Part shown: positions 1 to 7,743 of the stretch, piece after piece
Layout: the number at the start of each line of letters is the position of its first letter
Numbering within the stretch: the stretch's first letter is position 1
NCBI GenBank assembly: GCA_017889545.1
Contig: JAGFZV010000001.1
Coordinates: forward strand, 1 to 64,000
Reading direction: 5' to 3'
Source: Bacillota bacterium
GTDB taxonomy: Bacteria > Bacillota > Negativicutes > CTSoil-072
Length of the DNA: 64,000 bases
Made by a program: the position numbers and the translations under genes
The notes under the pieces: model-generated
The model's database searches: none
Told to the model about the DNA's origin: nothing
What the model saw: the letters and a program-made list of their open reading frames with translations, nothing else

Positions 1-10
1 TTTTACACCG

Positions 11-49
11 AGAGGCAGGTTCTTCGGAACCCGCCTCTTGTATTTTTTT
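11..49 (+). terminator. Rho-independent terminator at left edge
   Basis: A 12-bp stem with one mismatch (11-22 with 27-38) closes a TTCG loop and is followed by a T-rich run. It reads as the terminator of a plus-strand gene lying left of the window. Confidence 0.75.
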
Positions 50-97
50 ACAAAAAAAAGAAACTGTCCCAATTTTTCTTATTGAGACAGCCCCTTT
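50..97 (-). terminator. Terminator of the DUF3100 operon
   Basis: CTGTCCCAAT (64-73) pairs with ATTGAGACAG (81-90) with one mismatch. The A-run at 52-63 becomes the T-run on the minus strand, so this ends transcription of the leftward membrane-protein pair. It could also work in the other direction. Confidence 0.7.
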
Positions 98-126
98 TAC
101 TATAATTATTATTATGATTAATATAC

Positions 127-149
127 CAGGCTGTTCAAAAAGGATTAAG
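127..149. repeat. Solo end of MITE-like element
   Basis: The 17 bases CAGGCTGTTCAAAAAGG match the terminal inverted repeat of the complete element at 11215-11338, and the next bases (ATTAAG against TTAAG) are also similar. Only one end is present. It sits three bases beyond the stop codon of the leftward gene at 153-605, the same placement as the other copies. Confidence 0.6.
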
Positions 150-152
150 TGT

Positions 153-605
153 TTAAATGATTCCCTCAAGATGCAGCATAATCTGGGCAACCAGCGTAGC
201 GAACACAAAGGTACCGGTGTATACCGCCAGCGCAACAACAACAATGCGCCAGGACATTTTCTGAAACATCTTCAAGTCTTTGCCTACTGCCAAGCCGGCA
301 TACGCCAGAATAGGCGTACACAGCGCCAGAAAATCCATTTTAGCAGTATAAGCGATAATCGTTTTTGCAAACGGCGATATTGGCGAAGTCGACAGCACAG
401 CGACGACCGACACCCAGAACACCATCGGCAGTTTGCCGGGCAGATAACGGCCAAGAGCCATCCCGACCAAGGTGATCACCATCATGATCAGATAACCGGC
501 AGCCGCCTCTTTCCAGGGATGCGGATAGCCCACTGCCGTGCCTACCGTAGATATAATCCCCATGAAAACAAAAATTAAAATCGTATCGAGCCATGCAATT
601 TTCAT
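153..605 (-). CDS. Small integral membrane protein, partner of DUF3100 protein
   Basis: This 150-residue hydrophobic protein has about four or five predicted membrane segments and no soluble domain. Its start codon overlaps the stop of the upstream DUF3100 gene in an ATGA (602-605), so the two are translationally coupled and probably form one membrane complex. Family knowledge gives no firm substrate; a transporter role is inference from the hydrophobic pair layout. A terminator lies just downstream. I recognise it only by its association with DUF3100 proteins. Confidence 0.75.
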   Translation of the reverse strand: MKIAWLDTILIFVFMGIISTVGTAVGYPHPWKEAAAGYLIMMVITLVGMALGRYLPGKLPMVFWVSVVAVLSTSPISPFAKTIIAYTAKMDFLALCTPILAYAGLAVGKDLKMFQKMSWRIVVVALAVYTGTFVFATLVAQIMLHLEGII

Positions 606-1411
606 TTGGATTTCACCTCTTCCGGCGGCCGCTTACCAATGATCGGCGACAATTTTTTATAAAGGAATTCCGTTACCGGCAGCGAGACAAAGAGGCAGAA
701 ATAAACGCCGATGATCGTCGTCAGCAAATTGCTCGCTCCGGCGTACATGAGGATTTCATTGGCATATTCAGGGAACACCGCCTTGATCGCCCCCGAAGAC
801 GCCGCCATCATACTGCCTGAGCCTACGCCGGCGCCCATTGCCAGCGCAAAAGGATGAAAAATTTTCAACGCAGCCAGATAGCCGGCCAACAAGCCCAGCC
901 ACACCGCACCAAATAGGGTTCCGCAGATATAAACAGACATAACACCCCGGCCTTCAGCCGAATCCAGGCCATACTTTTCCGCAATAATCGCCAGGTTCGG
1001 TTCCCGGTCGATGGAATACGTCGCACCGATCGTCTCCCGTCCCAGTCCCAAAAACAGCGCCAACGGCAGTCCCAGCAGCACCGTCCCGGCAAAGTGACCC
1101 AACTCCTGCACCGATAAAGCCAAGCCAGAGGCAATAATTTTTTCCAGGGATGGACCGATAATCACCCCCAATTTTGTCATCAGCATTAAACTCATGATGC
1201 TCAATGCCAAACCAGATCCTGTCATTTCCCGCAAATTGAGCAGCTTCAGCTTCGGCCAGCTGATAAAGCCGCCAATGATCATCGCGTACAGCATGGGCAG
1301 AAATAAAAGAACTCCCGGACCCAACACGATTTTGCGCGTACCGATCAACTCGGAAATAATAACAACAATGATCGCAAAAACATGGACTTTCCAATTTTTT
1401 AACACTTCCAT
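602..1411 (-). CDS. DUF3100 family integral membrane protein
   Basis: This 269-residue polytopic protein has about eight hydrophobic helices and a glycine- and serine-rich stretch (GAGVGSGSMMAASSGA) near residue 195, a type of segment common in transporter cores. It resembles the DUF3100 family of putative permeases, whose substrate is unknown. The ATG at 1411 is preceded by GGGAGAG. A strong promoter (TTGACG, 17 bp, TAAAAT) lies upstream, divergent from the argC promoter. It is co-transcribed and translationally coupled with the 150-residue partner. Calling it a transporter is inference; the family call is fairly safe. Confidence 0.7.
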   Translation of the reverse strand: MEVLKNWKVHVFAIIVVIISELIGTRKIVLGPGVLLFLPMLYAMIIGGFISWPKLKLLNLREMTGSGLALSIMSLMLMTKLGVIIGPSLEKIIASGLALSVQELGHFAGTVLLGLPLALFLGLGRETIGATYSIDREPNLAIIAEKYGLDSAEGRGVMSVYICGTLFGAVWLGLLAGYLAALKIFHPFALAMGAGVGSGSMMAASSGAIKAVFPEYANEILMYAGASNLLTTIIGVYFCLFVSLPVTEFLYKKLSPIIGKRPPEEVKSK

Positions 1412-1466
1412 ACGTCTTCTCTCCCTTCATTTCCATTATTAGTAACTCCGCACAACCCTAAAGCCC

Positions 1467-1495
1467 ATTTTACTGCATCATCGAATATTCGTCAA
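1467..1495 (-). promoter_or_regulatory. Sigma-A promoter of DUF3100 operon
   Basis: On the minus strand TTGACG (1490-1495) is followed after exactly 17 bp by TAAAAT (1467-1472), five of six consensus matches in each box. It lies 56 bp upstream of the DUF3100 start codon. Confidence 0.7.
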
Positions 1496-1528
1496 TTGGG
1501 TTTTCGCGGCCAAGGGGACCGCAGATGA

Positions 1529-1557
1529 TTGCACAACTGCTGATTTTGGCTTATAAT
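1529..1557 (+). promoter_or_regulatory. Sigma-A promoter of argC
   Basis: TTGCAC (1529-1534), a 17-bp spacer, then a perfect TATAAT (1552-1557), 32 bp before the argC start. The leader is too short for an attenuator. I saw no clear ARG box. Confidence 0.75.
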
Positions 1558-1589
1558 CGAGCATAGATACTAAACAAGGGGGTTTAACC

Positions 1590-2543
1590 ATGAAATACAA
1601 AGTGTTTGTTGACGGCCAGGAAGGAACAACAGGCCTGAAAATACATGATTACCTGGTGAACAGGCCCGAAATTGAATTAATGAAAATCGATCAGGAAAAA
1701 CGCAAGGACACTGCCGAACGCAGCCGGTTTCTGAATGAAGCGGACCTGGTATTCCTATGCCTGCCGGATGCCGCTTCGCGCGAGGCCGTTTCGCTGATCC
1801 ATAATGATACAACACGGGTGATTGACGCCAGCACCGCTTTTCGCACCGATCCCACCTGGACCTATGGGCTGCCGGAACTGAACAAAGGGCAGCGGGCAGC
1901 GATCAGGGGCTCACGCCGCGTTGCGGTACCGGGCTGTCATGCGACAGGGTTTGTAGCAGCACTTTATCCATTAGTCAATAGCGGAATCGTGCCCAGCGAC
2001 TATCCCACTTCCTGCTTTTCTTTAACCGGTTATAGCGGCGGGGGGAAATCGCTGATCAACAAATATGAAAACAATCAAACAACGAGCAGCTTAAACAGTC
2101 CCCGGCCCTATGCGCTGCACCTGCACCACAAGCATCTGCCGGAAATGCAGAGGATCCCAGGGCTGGAGAACCCGCCGGTGTTCACTCCCATTGTCGCCAA
2201 TTATTACAAAGGGATGGCCGTCTCCGTTCCTCTCGTTACCCGATTGCTGACAAAAAAACTGTCCGCCGAGAAAATCCGTGATTTTTTCTGTGAGTATTAC
2301 CAAGGCGAAGCGTTTATCCGGGTGATGCCGTACGACGCCGAAGCCAAACTCGACGGTGGCTTTTTGCCGGTGGAAGACTGCAACGATACGAACCGCATTG
2401 ATTTGTATGTGTTCGGCCATGATGATCAAATTTTGATCGTATCCCGGCTGGACAACCTGGGAAAAGGGGCCTCCGGGGCCGCGATCCAGAACATGAACAT
2501 CATGCTGGGTACGGATGAAGCCGCAGGACTAAAGGCTGAATAA
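1590..2543 (+). CDS. argC: N-acetyl-gamma-glutamyl-phosphate reductase, short type
   Basis: Reduces N-acetylglutamyl phosphate to the semialdehyde with NADPH in arginine biosynthesis. The 317 residues fit the shorter ArgC class. The N-terminal nucleotide-binding segment begins VFVDGQEGTTG, and the catalytic cysteine lies in VPGCHATGF near residue 115. The conserved GYSGGGK segment follows. The ATG is preceded by AAGGGGG. It stands alone with its own promoter and terminator, so the other arginine genes must be elsewhere. This short type usually occurs singly, away from an argCJBD operon. Confidence 0.93.
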   Translation: MKYKVFVDGQEGTTGLKIHDYLVNRPEIELMKIDQEKRKDTAERSRFLNEADLVFLCLPDAASREAVSLIHNDTTRVIDASTAFRTDPTWTYGLPELNKGQRAAIRGSRRVAVPGCHATGFVAALYPLVNSGIVPSDYPTSCFSLTGYSGGGKSLINKYENNQTTSSLNSPRPYALHLHHKHLPEMQRIPGLENPPVFTPIVANYYKGMAVSVPLVTRLLTKKLSAEKIRDFFCEYYQGEAFIRVMPYDAEAKLDGGFLPVEDCNDTNRIDLYVFGHDDQILIVSRLDNLGKGASGAAIQNMNIMLGTDEAAGLKAE

Positions 2544-2560
2544 AATCAAATCGTTTTACA

Positions 2561-2614
2561 GAAAAAGATCACGTCTGCTTGTCCGGCATCGGGCAAATAG
2601 ACGTGATCTTTTTC
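2561..2614. terminator. Bidirectional terminator between argC and ABC-F gene
   Basis: The arms GAAAAAGATCACGTCT and AGACGTGATCTTTTTC are perfectly complementary (16 bp). The A- and T-rich ends let the hairpin terminate both the rightward argC transcript and the leftward ABC-F transcript. Confidence 0.8.
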
Positions 2615-2618
2615 TGCA

Positions 2619-2685
2619 GGGAAGCACGGGGACGTTCTTTTTGCTTCGCCCGGGGCGAAGCAAAAAGAACGTCCCCGTGCTTCCC
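2619..2685. repeat. 67-bp perfect palindrome (REPIN-like, type A)
   Basis: Two 33-base arms are perfectly complementary around a single central base. Each arm carries the core GGGGACGTTCT flanked by GAAGCAC and TTTTTGCTTC. Single arms of the same sequence recur at about 42657-42684, 42880-42908 and 42964-42992. The element lies between two convergent genes, downstream of their shared terminator. Confidence 0.85.
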
Positions 2686-2695
2686 ATCCATCTCT

Positions 2696-4660
2696 TTAAT
2701 TTAATTCCATCCATTCTTCGTAGCGGGCATCGAGAAAGGCACGGAGTTCGGCATATTCATCGGCCAATGCCTGACTGGCTGCCGGATCCGCATGGCTGGC
2801 CGGATCGGCAACTTTCTTCTCCAGCACCGACAGCAGTCCTTCATACTCGCGAATCTCCAGTTCCAGCGCCGCCAAGCGCCGCTCCTGCTCCTGCCGGTCG
2901 CGGCTGCGTCCTTTGCCGGCCGTCTTGCCACTCTCCGGCTCCCCGTTCCCAGCGGCAGCACCGCTTCCCCCGGCAGGCGCGCTCTTCGCGGCACCGGCAT
3001 TTTTCGCCTGCGCCGCCGCCAATTCTGCCGCCCGAGTCGCTTCCGCCTTGGCGGCTTCCGCTTTGGCCGCCTGCTTTTTCTCCCGGTAGTAGCTGTAATT
3101 GCCGACATACACCGTCAGCTTCCCGTCGGCCAATTCCACCACATGGTCCGCCACCCTGTCCAGAAAATAGCGGTCATGCGACACGGTCAAAAACGTGCCC
3201 GGGTACTCGCCGAGCGCCTCTTCCACCGCTTCTTTGCCGGGAATATCCAGATGGTTCGTCGGCTCATCCAGCAGCAGGAAATTGGCCCCGGTCAGCATCA
3301 GCTTCAGCAGCGCCAGCCGCGCCTTTTCGCCGCCGCTCAAATCGCCGATCACCTTGAATACATCATCGCCGCGAAACAGCATCGCGCCCAGATAGCCGCG
3401 CGCCTGCTCCTCGCCGAACCCAAACTCATTCATCAACTCATCCAGCATCCGGCTCGCCGGGTTCAAGCCCTCATGCTCCTGGGCAAAATAACCCAACCGC
3501 ACCCGGTTCCCCAGCTTTACCGTTCCCCTGACCGGCGTCAATTCACCGGTCAACAGCTTTAACAGCGTCGTCTTGCCGGCCCCGTTCGGACCGACCAGCG
3601 CCACACCTTCCCCCTTGCGCAGCAGCAAAGACAAATTCGCAAAAATCACCTTCGGGCCATACGCCGCCGTCACCGTATCCAGCTCCGCCACCCGTTCCGC
3701 GCTATCCGCCAGCATCGGCAGTTCCAGCGTGAACTGCGATCGGGCAGTCGGCGCCGCCAGCCGGTCCAGCCGGTCCAACTGCGATTGCCGCCCCCGGGCC
3801 ATGCGCGACTTGATCCCGGCCCGGAACCGGTCGATATACGCCTCCGTTTTGGCAATATACTCCTGCTGCTTTTCGTACGCCTCCAGATGACTGGCCACCC
3901 GTTCTTCCTTTTGCACCAGGTACCGCGTATAATTGCCCCGATAGGCCGTCAACGCGCCATTTTCCAGTTCCAAAATCCGTTCCGTCACCTGATCGAGAAA
4001 ATAACGGTCATGGGAAATCACCAGCACCCCGCCGCTATATTCCCGCAAAAACTCCTCCAGCCATTCCACCATCGCAATATCCAAATGGTTCGTCGGCTCA
4101 TCCAAAAACAAAAAATCCGGCTGGCGAACCAAAGCCCGCGCCAACCCAATCCGCGTCTTCTGTCCGCCGGAAAAATCAGCCACCGGCCGTTTTAAATCCT
4201 CAGCAGAAAACCCCAGACCCGACGCCACCCGCCGGATCGCCGCCTCGTACCCGTAGCCGCCGCCATGCTCGAACCGTTCCATCGCCGACGCATACGCCTT
4301 CATCAAATCTGCCAGCGCTTGTTCGTCCTTTTCCAGTGCAATGGCCTTCTCCAAGCGGCTCATATCCGCCTGATAAGCCAGAACATCGCGAAACCCGGCC
4401 AGCAGCTCCTCATACAGCGTACCGTCACCGAAGCCGCCGTCCTGTTCCACCCAGCCCACCGTTTCCCCCGGCGGAAGCGTGACCGAACCGCTGTCCGCCG
4501 CCTCGCGCCCCAGGATACAGCGCAGCAGCGTCGTTTTACCGCAGCCGTTCGCGCCGATCAAGCCGACCTTCTCGCCCCGCCGCAGTTCAAAACTCACATC
4601 CGCAAACACGGTATGCAGCCCGAACGATTTTGTTAAATTTCCTACCCGAAAAACGCTCAT
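2696..4660 (-). CDS. ABC-F family ATPase with C-terminal coiled-coil domain
   Basis: A soluble protein with two ABC cassettes and no membrane segments, the layout of ABC-F factors that act on ribosomes. The first Walker A is GANGCGKTT near residue 37, with signature FSGGQK; the second is GPNGAGKTT, with signature LSGGEKARLALL. Both Walker B motifs read LLDEPTNHLD or LFLDEPTNHLD. The last 120 residues, rich in Ala, Lys and Glu, form the coiled-coil domain typical of Uup/YdiF-type members. I chose the ATG at 4660 because GAGGTGG lies just upstream; an upstream in-frame TTG at 4672 overlaps that site. The cellular role (translation rescue or antibiotic protection) cannot be told from sequence. 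Confidence 0.88.
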   Translation of the reverse strand: MSVFRVGNLTKSFGLHTVFADVSFELRRGEKVGLIGANGCGKTTLLRCILGREAADSGSVTLPPGETVGWVEQDGGFGDGTLYEELLAGFRDVLAYQADMSRLEKAIALEKDEQALADLMKAYASAMERFEHGGGYGYEAAIRRVASGLGFSAEDLKRPVADFSGGQKTRIGLARALVRQPDFLFLDEPTNHLDIAMVEWLEEFLREYSGGVLVISHDRYFLDQVTERILELENGALTAYRGNYTRYLVQKEERVASHLEAYEKQQEYIAKTEAYIDRFRAGIKSRMARGRQSQLDRLDRLAAPTARSQFTLELPMLADSAERVAELDTVTAAYGPKVIFANLSLLLRKGEGVALVGPNGAGKTTLLKLLTGELTPVRGTVKLGNRVRLGYFAQEHEGLNPASRMLDELMNEFGFGEEQARGYLGAMLFRGDDVFKVIGDLSGGEKARLALLKLMLTGANFLLLDEPTNHLDIPGKEAVEEALGEYPGTFLTVSHDRYFLDRVADHVVELADGKLTVYVGNYSYYREKKQAAKAEAAKAEATRAAELAAAQAKNAGAAKSAPAGGSGAAAGNGEPESGKTAGKGRSRDRQEQERRLAALELEIREYEGLLSVLEKKVADPASHADPAASQALADEYAELRAFLDARYEEWMELN

Positions 4661-4736
4661 ATTCCACCTCAAACCAATTCAAAAACCCGATTGCATTTTG
4701 ATTCACCAGAAAGTATACCATTTTTTTGACGAACTT

Positions 4737-4780
4737 AAAAGCCAGGCTGTGACAATACCTGTCAAAGCCTGGCTTTTAAG
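4737..4780. terminator. Bidirectional hairpin terminator
   Basis: AAAAGCCAGGCT pairs perfectly with AGCCTGGCTTTT around a 20-base loop. It lies between the repeat block behind the encapsulin gene and the start of the ABC-F gene, so it probably ends the leftward ferritin/encapsulin transcript. Confidence 0.75.
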
Positions 4781-5073
4781 AGACCAGTGAAAAAGTCCAT
4801 CTGCTGTGTCACGACTTACGTTTGCTTGCTCGCGTACCTCTTATGTACGCGTCGCCGCGCAAGCCTCGCTGTTCCTTGCAGCTGAAACTTTTTCAACCGG
4901 TCTCTCTACATCGGTTTAAGTCCATCTGCTGTGTCACGACTTACGTTCGCTTGCTCGCGTACCTCTTACGTACGCGTCGCCGCGCAAGCCTCGCTGTTCC
5001 TTGCAGCTGAAACTTTTTCAACCGGTCTCTCTACATCGGTTTAAGTCCATCTGCTGTGTCGCGACTTACGTTC
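4781..5073. repeat. 125-bp tandem MITE-like repeat, two and a quarter copies
   Basis: The unit beginning AAGTCCATCTGCTG starts at 4793, 4918 and 5043, a period of exactly 125 bp; the first two copies are nearly identical and the third is cut after about 30 bp. The first unit is bounded by inverted GAGACC..GAAAAAGT and ACTTTTTCAACCGGTCTC ends. The centre holds a CGCGTAC/GTACGCG hairpin. The truncated copy joins the encapsulin gene inside its stop codon: the GA of TGA comes from the repeat. Confidence 0.85.
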
Positions 5074-5911
5074 AGCCGATCGTGCAGATCGCATCCGGAC
5101 GGCGGATCAAAAGCGCCACCGTTTCCATCAGCCGGAATACATGGTTCATGTTGACCGGCCCCATGTATCCGGTCACCAAATCCTGGCCGACCGCCAAATT
5201 CAAGTTTTGCGAGCCGGTCGCCAGCACAACCGCCTTCGCCCCGCTGATGACATTCGAGTAAAACACGCCGCCGCTGATCAAGGCTTTCACCTGATCCAGC
5301 TCGAGCATACCGGTGTTGGCAAATACGCGAACCATGCGGCCAAACAGCATCGGGCTGACCACCATGGAATACGGGCCGTAATGCCCCGCTTCGCTGAGCG
5401 CCGCCGCCGCTTTCACCACATCCGCCAGCGCACTGCCGCTCTCATCCCACTTGCCGCTCATCGGCATCGTCAAACGGCCTTTCGCCGTAAACAGACCCTC
5501 ATGGCCCAATTCCTTGTTGCCATTGAAAATCAAATCATCCTCTTTTAACGAAACAAAATTGGCTGCCACGGCTGCCGTACTTACATCCAGCGGCAATCCC
5601 AAATGCCGGTCCGCTTCCACGTCCCGCCACATAATCTTAAAGTCTTTATATAGGATCGGCAGATTGATCGTGGCCCGCTGAGTCGCTTCCACCACAAAAT
5701 TATCTTCCTCACCCACCATATCAATCCCGGTCGGCGTCTTTCCGCTGAACGTTGAATACGGAATACTATACACGCCCGAACCCAACGGTCCGAGAACTTC
5801 GATCACCCGTCGGCCCACCAGTGATTGGCGGGCTGTTTTTACTACCGCCTCATCAATACGGGTCCACTCCGCCGACGTCAACGGCGCTGCATCACGATCC
5901 AAAAAATCCAT
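5072..5911 (-). CDS. Encapsulin shell protein (family 1)
   Basis: HK97-fold capsid protein that self-assembles into a nanocompartment. The MDFLDRDAAPLT start, the long N-terminal helix ending QSLVGRRVIEVLGPLG, and the closing segments of the 279-residue protein match the family (about 265-285 residues). I chose the ATG at 5911 because GGGAGGGG precedes it; an upstream in-frame start at 5935 would add eight unconserved residues. It follows the ferritin-like cargo gene in the same operon, the standard arrangement for an iron-storing encapsulin. The stop codon coincides with the edge of the 125-bp repeat. No phage genes are nearby. Confidence 0.93.
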   Translation of the reverse strand: MDFLDRDAAPLTSAEWTRIDEAVVKTARQSLVGRRVIEVLGPLGSGVYSIPYSTFSGKTPTGIDMVGEEDNFVVEATQRATINLPILYKDFKIMWRDVEADRHLGLPLDVSTAAVAANFVSLKEDDLIFNGNKELGHEGLFTAKGRLTMPMSGKWDESGSALADVVKAAAALSEAGHYGPYSMVVSPMLFGRMVRVFANTGMLELDQVKALISGGVFYSNVISGAKAVVLATGSQNLNLAVGQDLVTGYMGPVNMNHVFRLMETVALLIRRPDAICTIG

Positions 5912-5966
5912 CGTATTACCCCTCCCATTCTTCATTTTTGCTTAATCATCCCTGCGGAGCCACTTT

Positions 5967-6320
5967 TCACTTTTGCCCAAACATATTGCCAACCGTCAAT
6001 CCGGAAGTCTCGTCTTCCACTGAGGCAACCCGGTCTGCCGGCGCAGCAGTATGATCCGTCGCAAACTTCATTTTCTGCACCGCATCAATACGGGTCAGCA
6101 GGTGAGTCAATTCCGCCACATGCTCTTTTTCATCGTCCCGGATATGTTCCAGCATACTGCGGATTTCCGGATGATCCATCTGATTAATATGGGCCTGATA
6201 TTGATTAATCGCCTGCAATTCGCCAACCAGGTCTTCCCGCAGCCAGATTACCAGCTGTTCCAACTTCGCGTCAGCAGTTAATTCAGCAGCTGCTTCCGGC
6301 GTTGCTTTTTCATATGCCAT
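5967..6320 (-). CDS. Encapsulated ferritin-like protein (EncFtn), encapsulin cargo
   Basis: A 117-residue two-helix ferritin-like ferroxidase. In this family dimers complete the iron site and form a decamer inside the encapsulin shell, oxidising Fe(II) for mineral storage. The metal-ligand helices are visible as LVGELQAINQYQ and DDEKEHVAEL, giving the Glu and Glu-x-x-His ligands. The tail SGLTVGNMFGQK is a typical encapsulin targeting peptide (LTVG core) after a flexible linker. The ATG is preceded by GGGAGGA. It is first in the operon, followed 55 bp later by the shell gene. The 213-bp intergenic region upstream is AT-rich and shared with the divergent gene at 6534; I could not assign a clear promoter there. 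Confidence 0.93.
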   Translation of the reverse strand: MAYEKATPEAAAELTADAKLEQLVIWLREDLVGELQAINQYQAHINQMDHPEIRSMLEHIRDDEKEHVAELTHLLTRIDAVQKMKFATDHTAAPADRVASVEDETSGLTVGNMFGQK

Positions 6321-6533
6321 ACTGCATTCCTCCCACCTTTGATTTTCGATCTTACTTAGTACTCATTCGTCATTATCCACCAATTCCCTGCAAAATTTTT
6401 CAATTTATGCAGCTTTTAAAAATTTCCAAATCGGTTATTTTTACCATAATCGGAAAAAAGACTTGAAAATCTTTTGAAAATTTGGCACCATAATACATGC
6501 AATATAAACCACCTTTAACGAGGAGTTGAAGCT

Positions 6534-7115
6534 ATGATGCACCACCTGTTATCGCATCCGCAGCAGATTGCCGCTATTTTGCCCCGCTACTGCGAGGATG
6601 GCGATACCACTGTTATTCTTTCCATGGAAGGAGAAACGATCTGCGCGGATGTCCTGGTCCGCAGCCTCTTGAACAAGCTGTCCCATCTGTTCGCCATTGA
6701 CCTGAAAGAGCTGCGCAAAAGGGCCAGCGAAATCAGCCACGGCCATATTCTTCAGCCACTGGCCTTCGGACCCAACATCCTGTTGTGTCCCATGAAAGTC
6801 CGTCACCCCAGCGTCAAGAGAGACAACTGCACCGGCTACATCAACGCATACGCGATCCAAAGCGTCGAGGCGGCCGAACAAGACGGAGAAAAGCCGCACT
6901 GCATCGTCCATCTGACCAACGGCCTGAACCTCGATGTGTTACTGTCGGCCGAGACGGTCCAGCACCATCTGCAAATTGCCCGGCTCGTCCAGGACAGCGC
7001 CCCCTATCAGCTGGCCTTTCATCAGGTGCCGGAAAAGTTGGAAACCCGCACGCGCAACATCAAATTGAAGCCCGGCCAGGATATCCATATCCTTTTGGAA
7101 ATCAGTCCCGGGTAA
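6534..7115 (+). CDS. ComK-like protein (putative)
   Basis: This 193-residue soluble protein has a strong GAGGAG site before its ATG. Residues 72-150 follow the order seen in the competence regulator ComK: a proline-containing ILxP..LLCPM segment, then TGYINAYAIQSVE where ComK has CGWISxxHV, then VHLTNGLNLDVLLS and an HHLQIARLV segment where ComK has SNG, S and QxxRxxxL. This is motif-order similarity read by eye, so the DNA-binding role is inference. It is divergent from the ferritin/encapsulin operon and has its own terminator. It could instead be an unrelated protein of unknown function. Confidence 0.45.
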   Translation: MMHHLLSHPQQIAAILPRYCEDGDTTVILSMEGETICADVLVRSLLNKLSHLFAIDLKELRKRASEISHGHILQPLAFGPNILLCPMKVRHPSVKRDNCTGYINAYAIQSVEAAEQDGEKPHCIVHLTNGLNLDVLLSAETVQHHLQIARLVQDSAPYQLAFHQVPEKLETRTRNIKLKPGQDIHILLEISPG

Positions 7116-7139
7116 GCATCAACTGAAAATAGAAAAAAG

Positions 7140-7168
7140 AGGTCCGGAGAGCATTTTCTCCGGGCCTT
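7140..7168 (+). terminator. Terminator of the ComK-like gene
   Basis: AGGTCCGGAGA and TCTCCGGGCCT form an 11-bp stem with one G-T pair, 24 bp after the stop codon, followed by a T-rich stretch. Confidence 0.7.
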
Positions 7169-7182
7169 CATTTATTTCGTAT

Positions 7183-7467
7183 CTAATTTTTCAAATATTT
7201 TTTTAGTTCTCTGTAGAAATTTTCATGACTTGCCAACGCCAGCAATAACAAATGATCCTCTTCTACTTCGTAAGCCAAAAGCCACAATTCATCGTTCACC
7301 TCAAACTTCTGCACCCGAACCCCGGCAAGATCTCCCTTTTTCATTTCGCCCATAACAGGATTGCTTTGAATTTGTCGGATAGCATCATTAACATGCGCAA
7401 TTCTATTTCGATGTATCTTTTTATACTGCCGCCCAAATAACGGTGTTTGCTTGATATTCATCATCAT
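7183..7467 (-). CDS. RelE/ParE-superfamily toxin
   Basis: This 94-residue basic protein has the RelE/YafQ layout: a helical KKIHRNRIAHVNDAIRQI segment, a central GDLAGVRVQKF strand, and a C-terminal LLLLALASHENFYRELKKYL segment close to RelE-like toxins. Such toxins cleave ribosome-bound mRNA or, in the ParE branch, poison gyrase; which applies here is not decidable. Its start overlaps the antitoxin stop (ATGA, 7464-7467), the usual antitoxin-first order. Three consecutive in-frame ATGs leave the exact start open by two residues. Confidence 0.82.
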   Translation of the reverse strand: MMMNIKQTPLFGRQYKKIHRNRIAHVNDAIRQIQSNPVMGEMKKGDLAGVRVQKFEVNDELWLLAYEVEEDHLLLLALASHENFYRELKKYLKN

Positions 7468-7682
7468 TCGTTTCTGAACTCAAACGTTTCAGCTTGTTTC
7501 CGCTGCGATCTGGCAACCAAAATATCTTGGATAAATTCGCCAGGCAGATCCGGGTTTTCCAGGGCGATTTTCCCAATCTTGGCCCAATATTGAATTTGAA
7601 GGGGTACGGTGCGGGATTCAGCTTTTCCAGTCTCTTCCGCTGCTTTATAAAGTTCTTCATCGATCCGAATCGGTTTCCCCAT
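7464..7682 (-). CDS. ParD-like antitoxin
   Basis: This 72-residue protein starts MGKPIRIDEELYKAAEETG, a ribbon-helix-helix beginning seen in ParD-like antitoxins, with a C-terminal tail expected to wrap the toxin. I chose the ATG at 7682 because AGGAGGTGG precedes it by seven bases; a longer reading to 7724 would run through the promoter. It would bind the inverted repeat in its own promoter and be relieved by toxin ratio. It is partnered with the RelE-type toxin immediately downstream. Confidence 0.8.
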   Translation of the reverse strand: MGKPIRIDEELYKAAEETGKAESRTVPLQIQYWAKIGKIALENPDLPGEFIQDILVARSQRKQAETFEFRNE

Positions 7683-7704
7683 GACAATCCACCTCCTTGT
7701 AACA

Positions 7705-7733
7705 ATTGTAGCATATTGCAACAAAAGCTACAA
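7705..7733 (-). promoter_or_regulatory. Promoter with built-in operator for toxin-antitoxin pair
   Basis: On the minus strand TTGTAG (7728-7733), 17 bp, TACAAT (7705-7710). An inverted repeat TTGTAGC (7706-7712) and GCTACAA (7727-7733) overlaps both boxes, so a bound antitoxin would cover the polymerase site. It lies between the antitoxin start and the pilQ stop. Confidence 0.65.
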
Positions 7734-7743
7734 CATATTCGAT

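Noticed and set aside
4781-5073. CRISPR or small-RNA array at the tandem 125-bp repeat
   Set aside because: Only two full copies, contiguous without spacers, with inverted ends; a MITE-like element explains it better.
5072-6320. Prophage, because encapsulin has the HK97 capsid fold
   Set aside because: No portal, terminase, tail or integrase genes; the ferritin-like cargo with targeting tail identifies an encapsulin operon.
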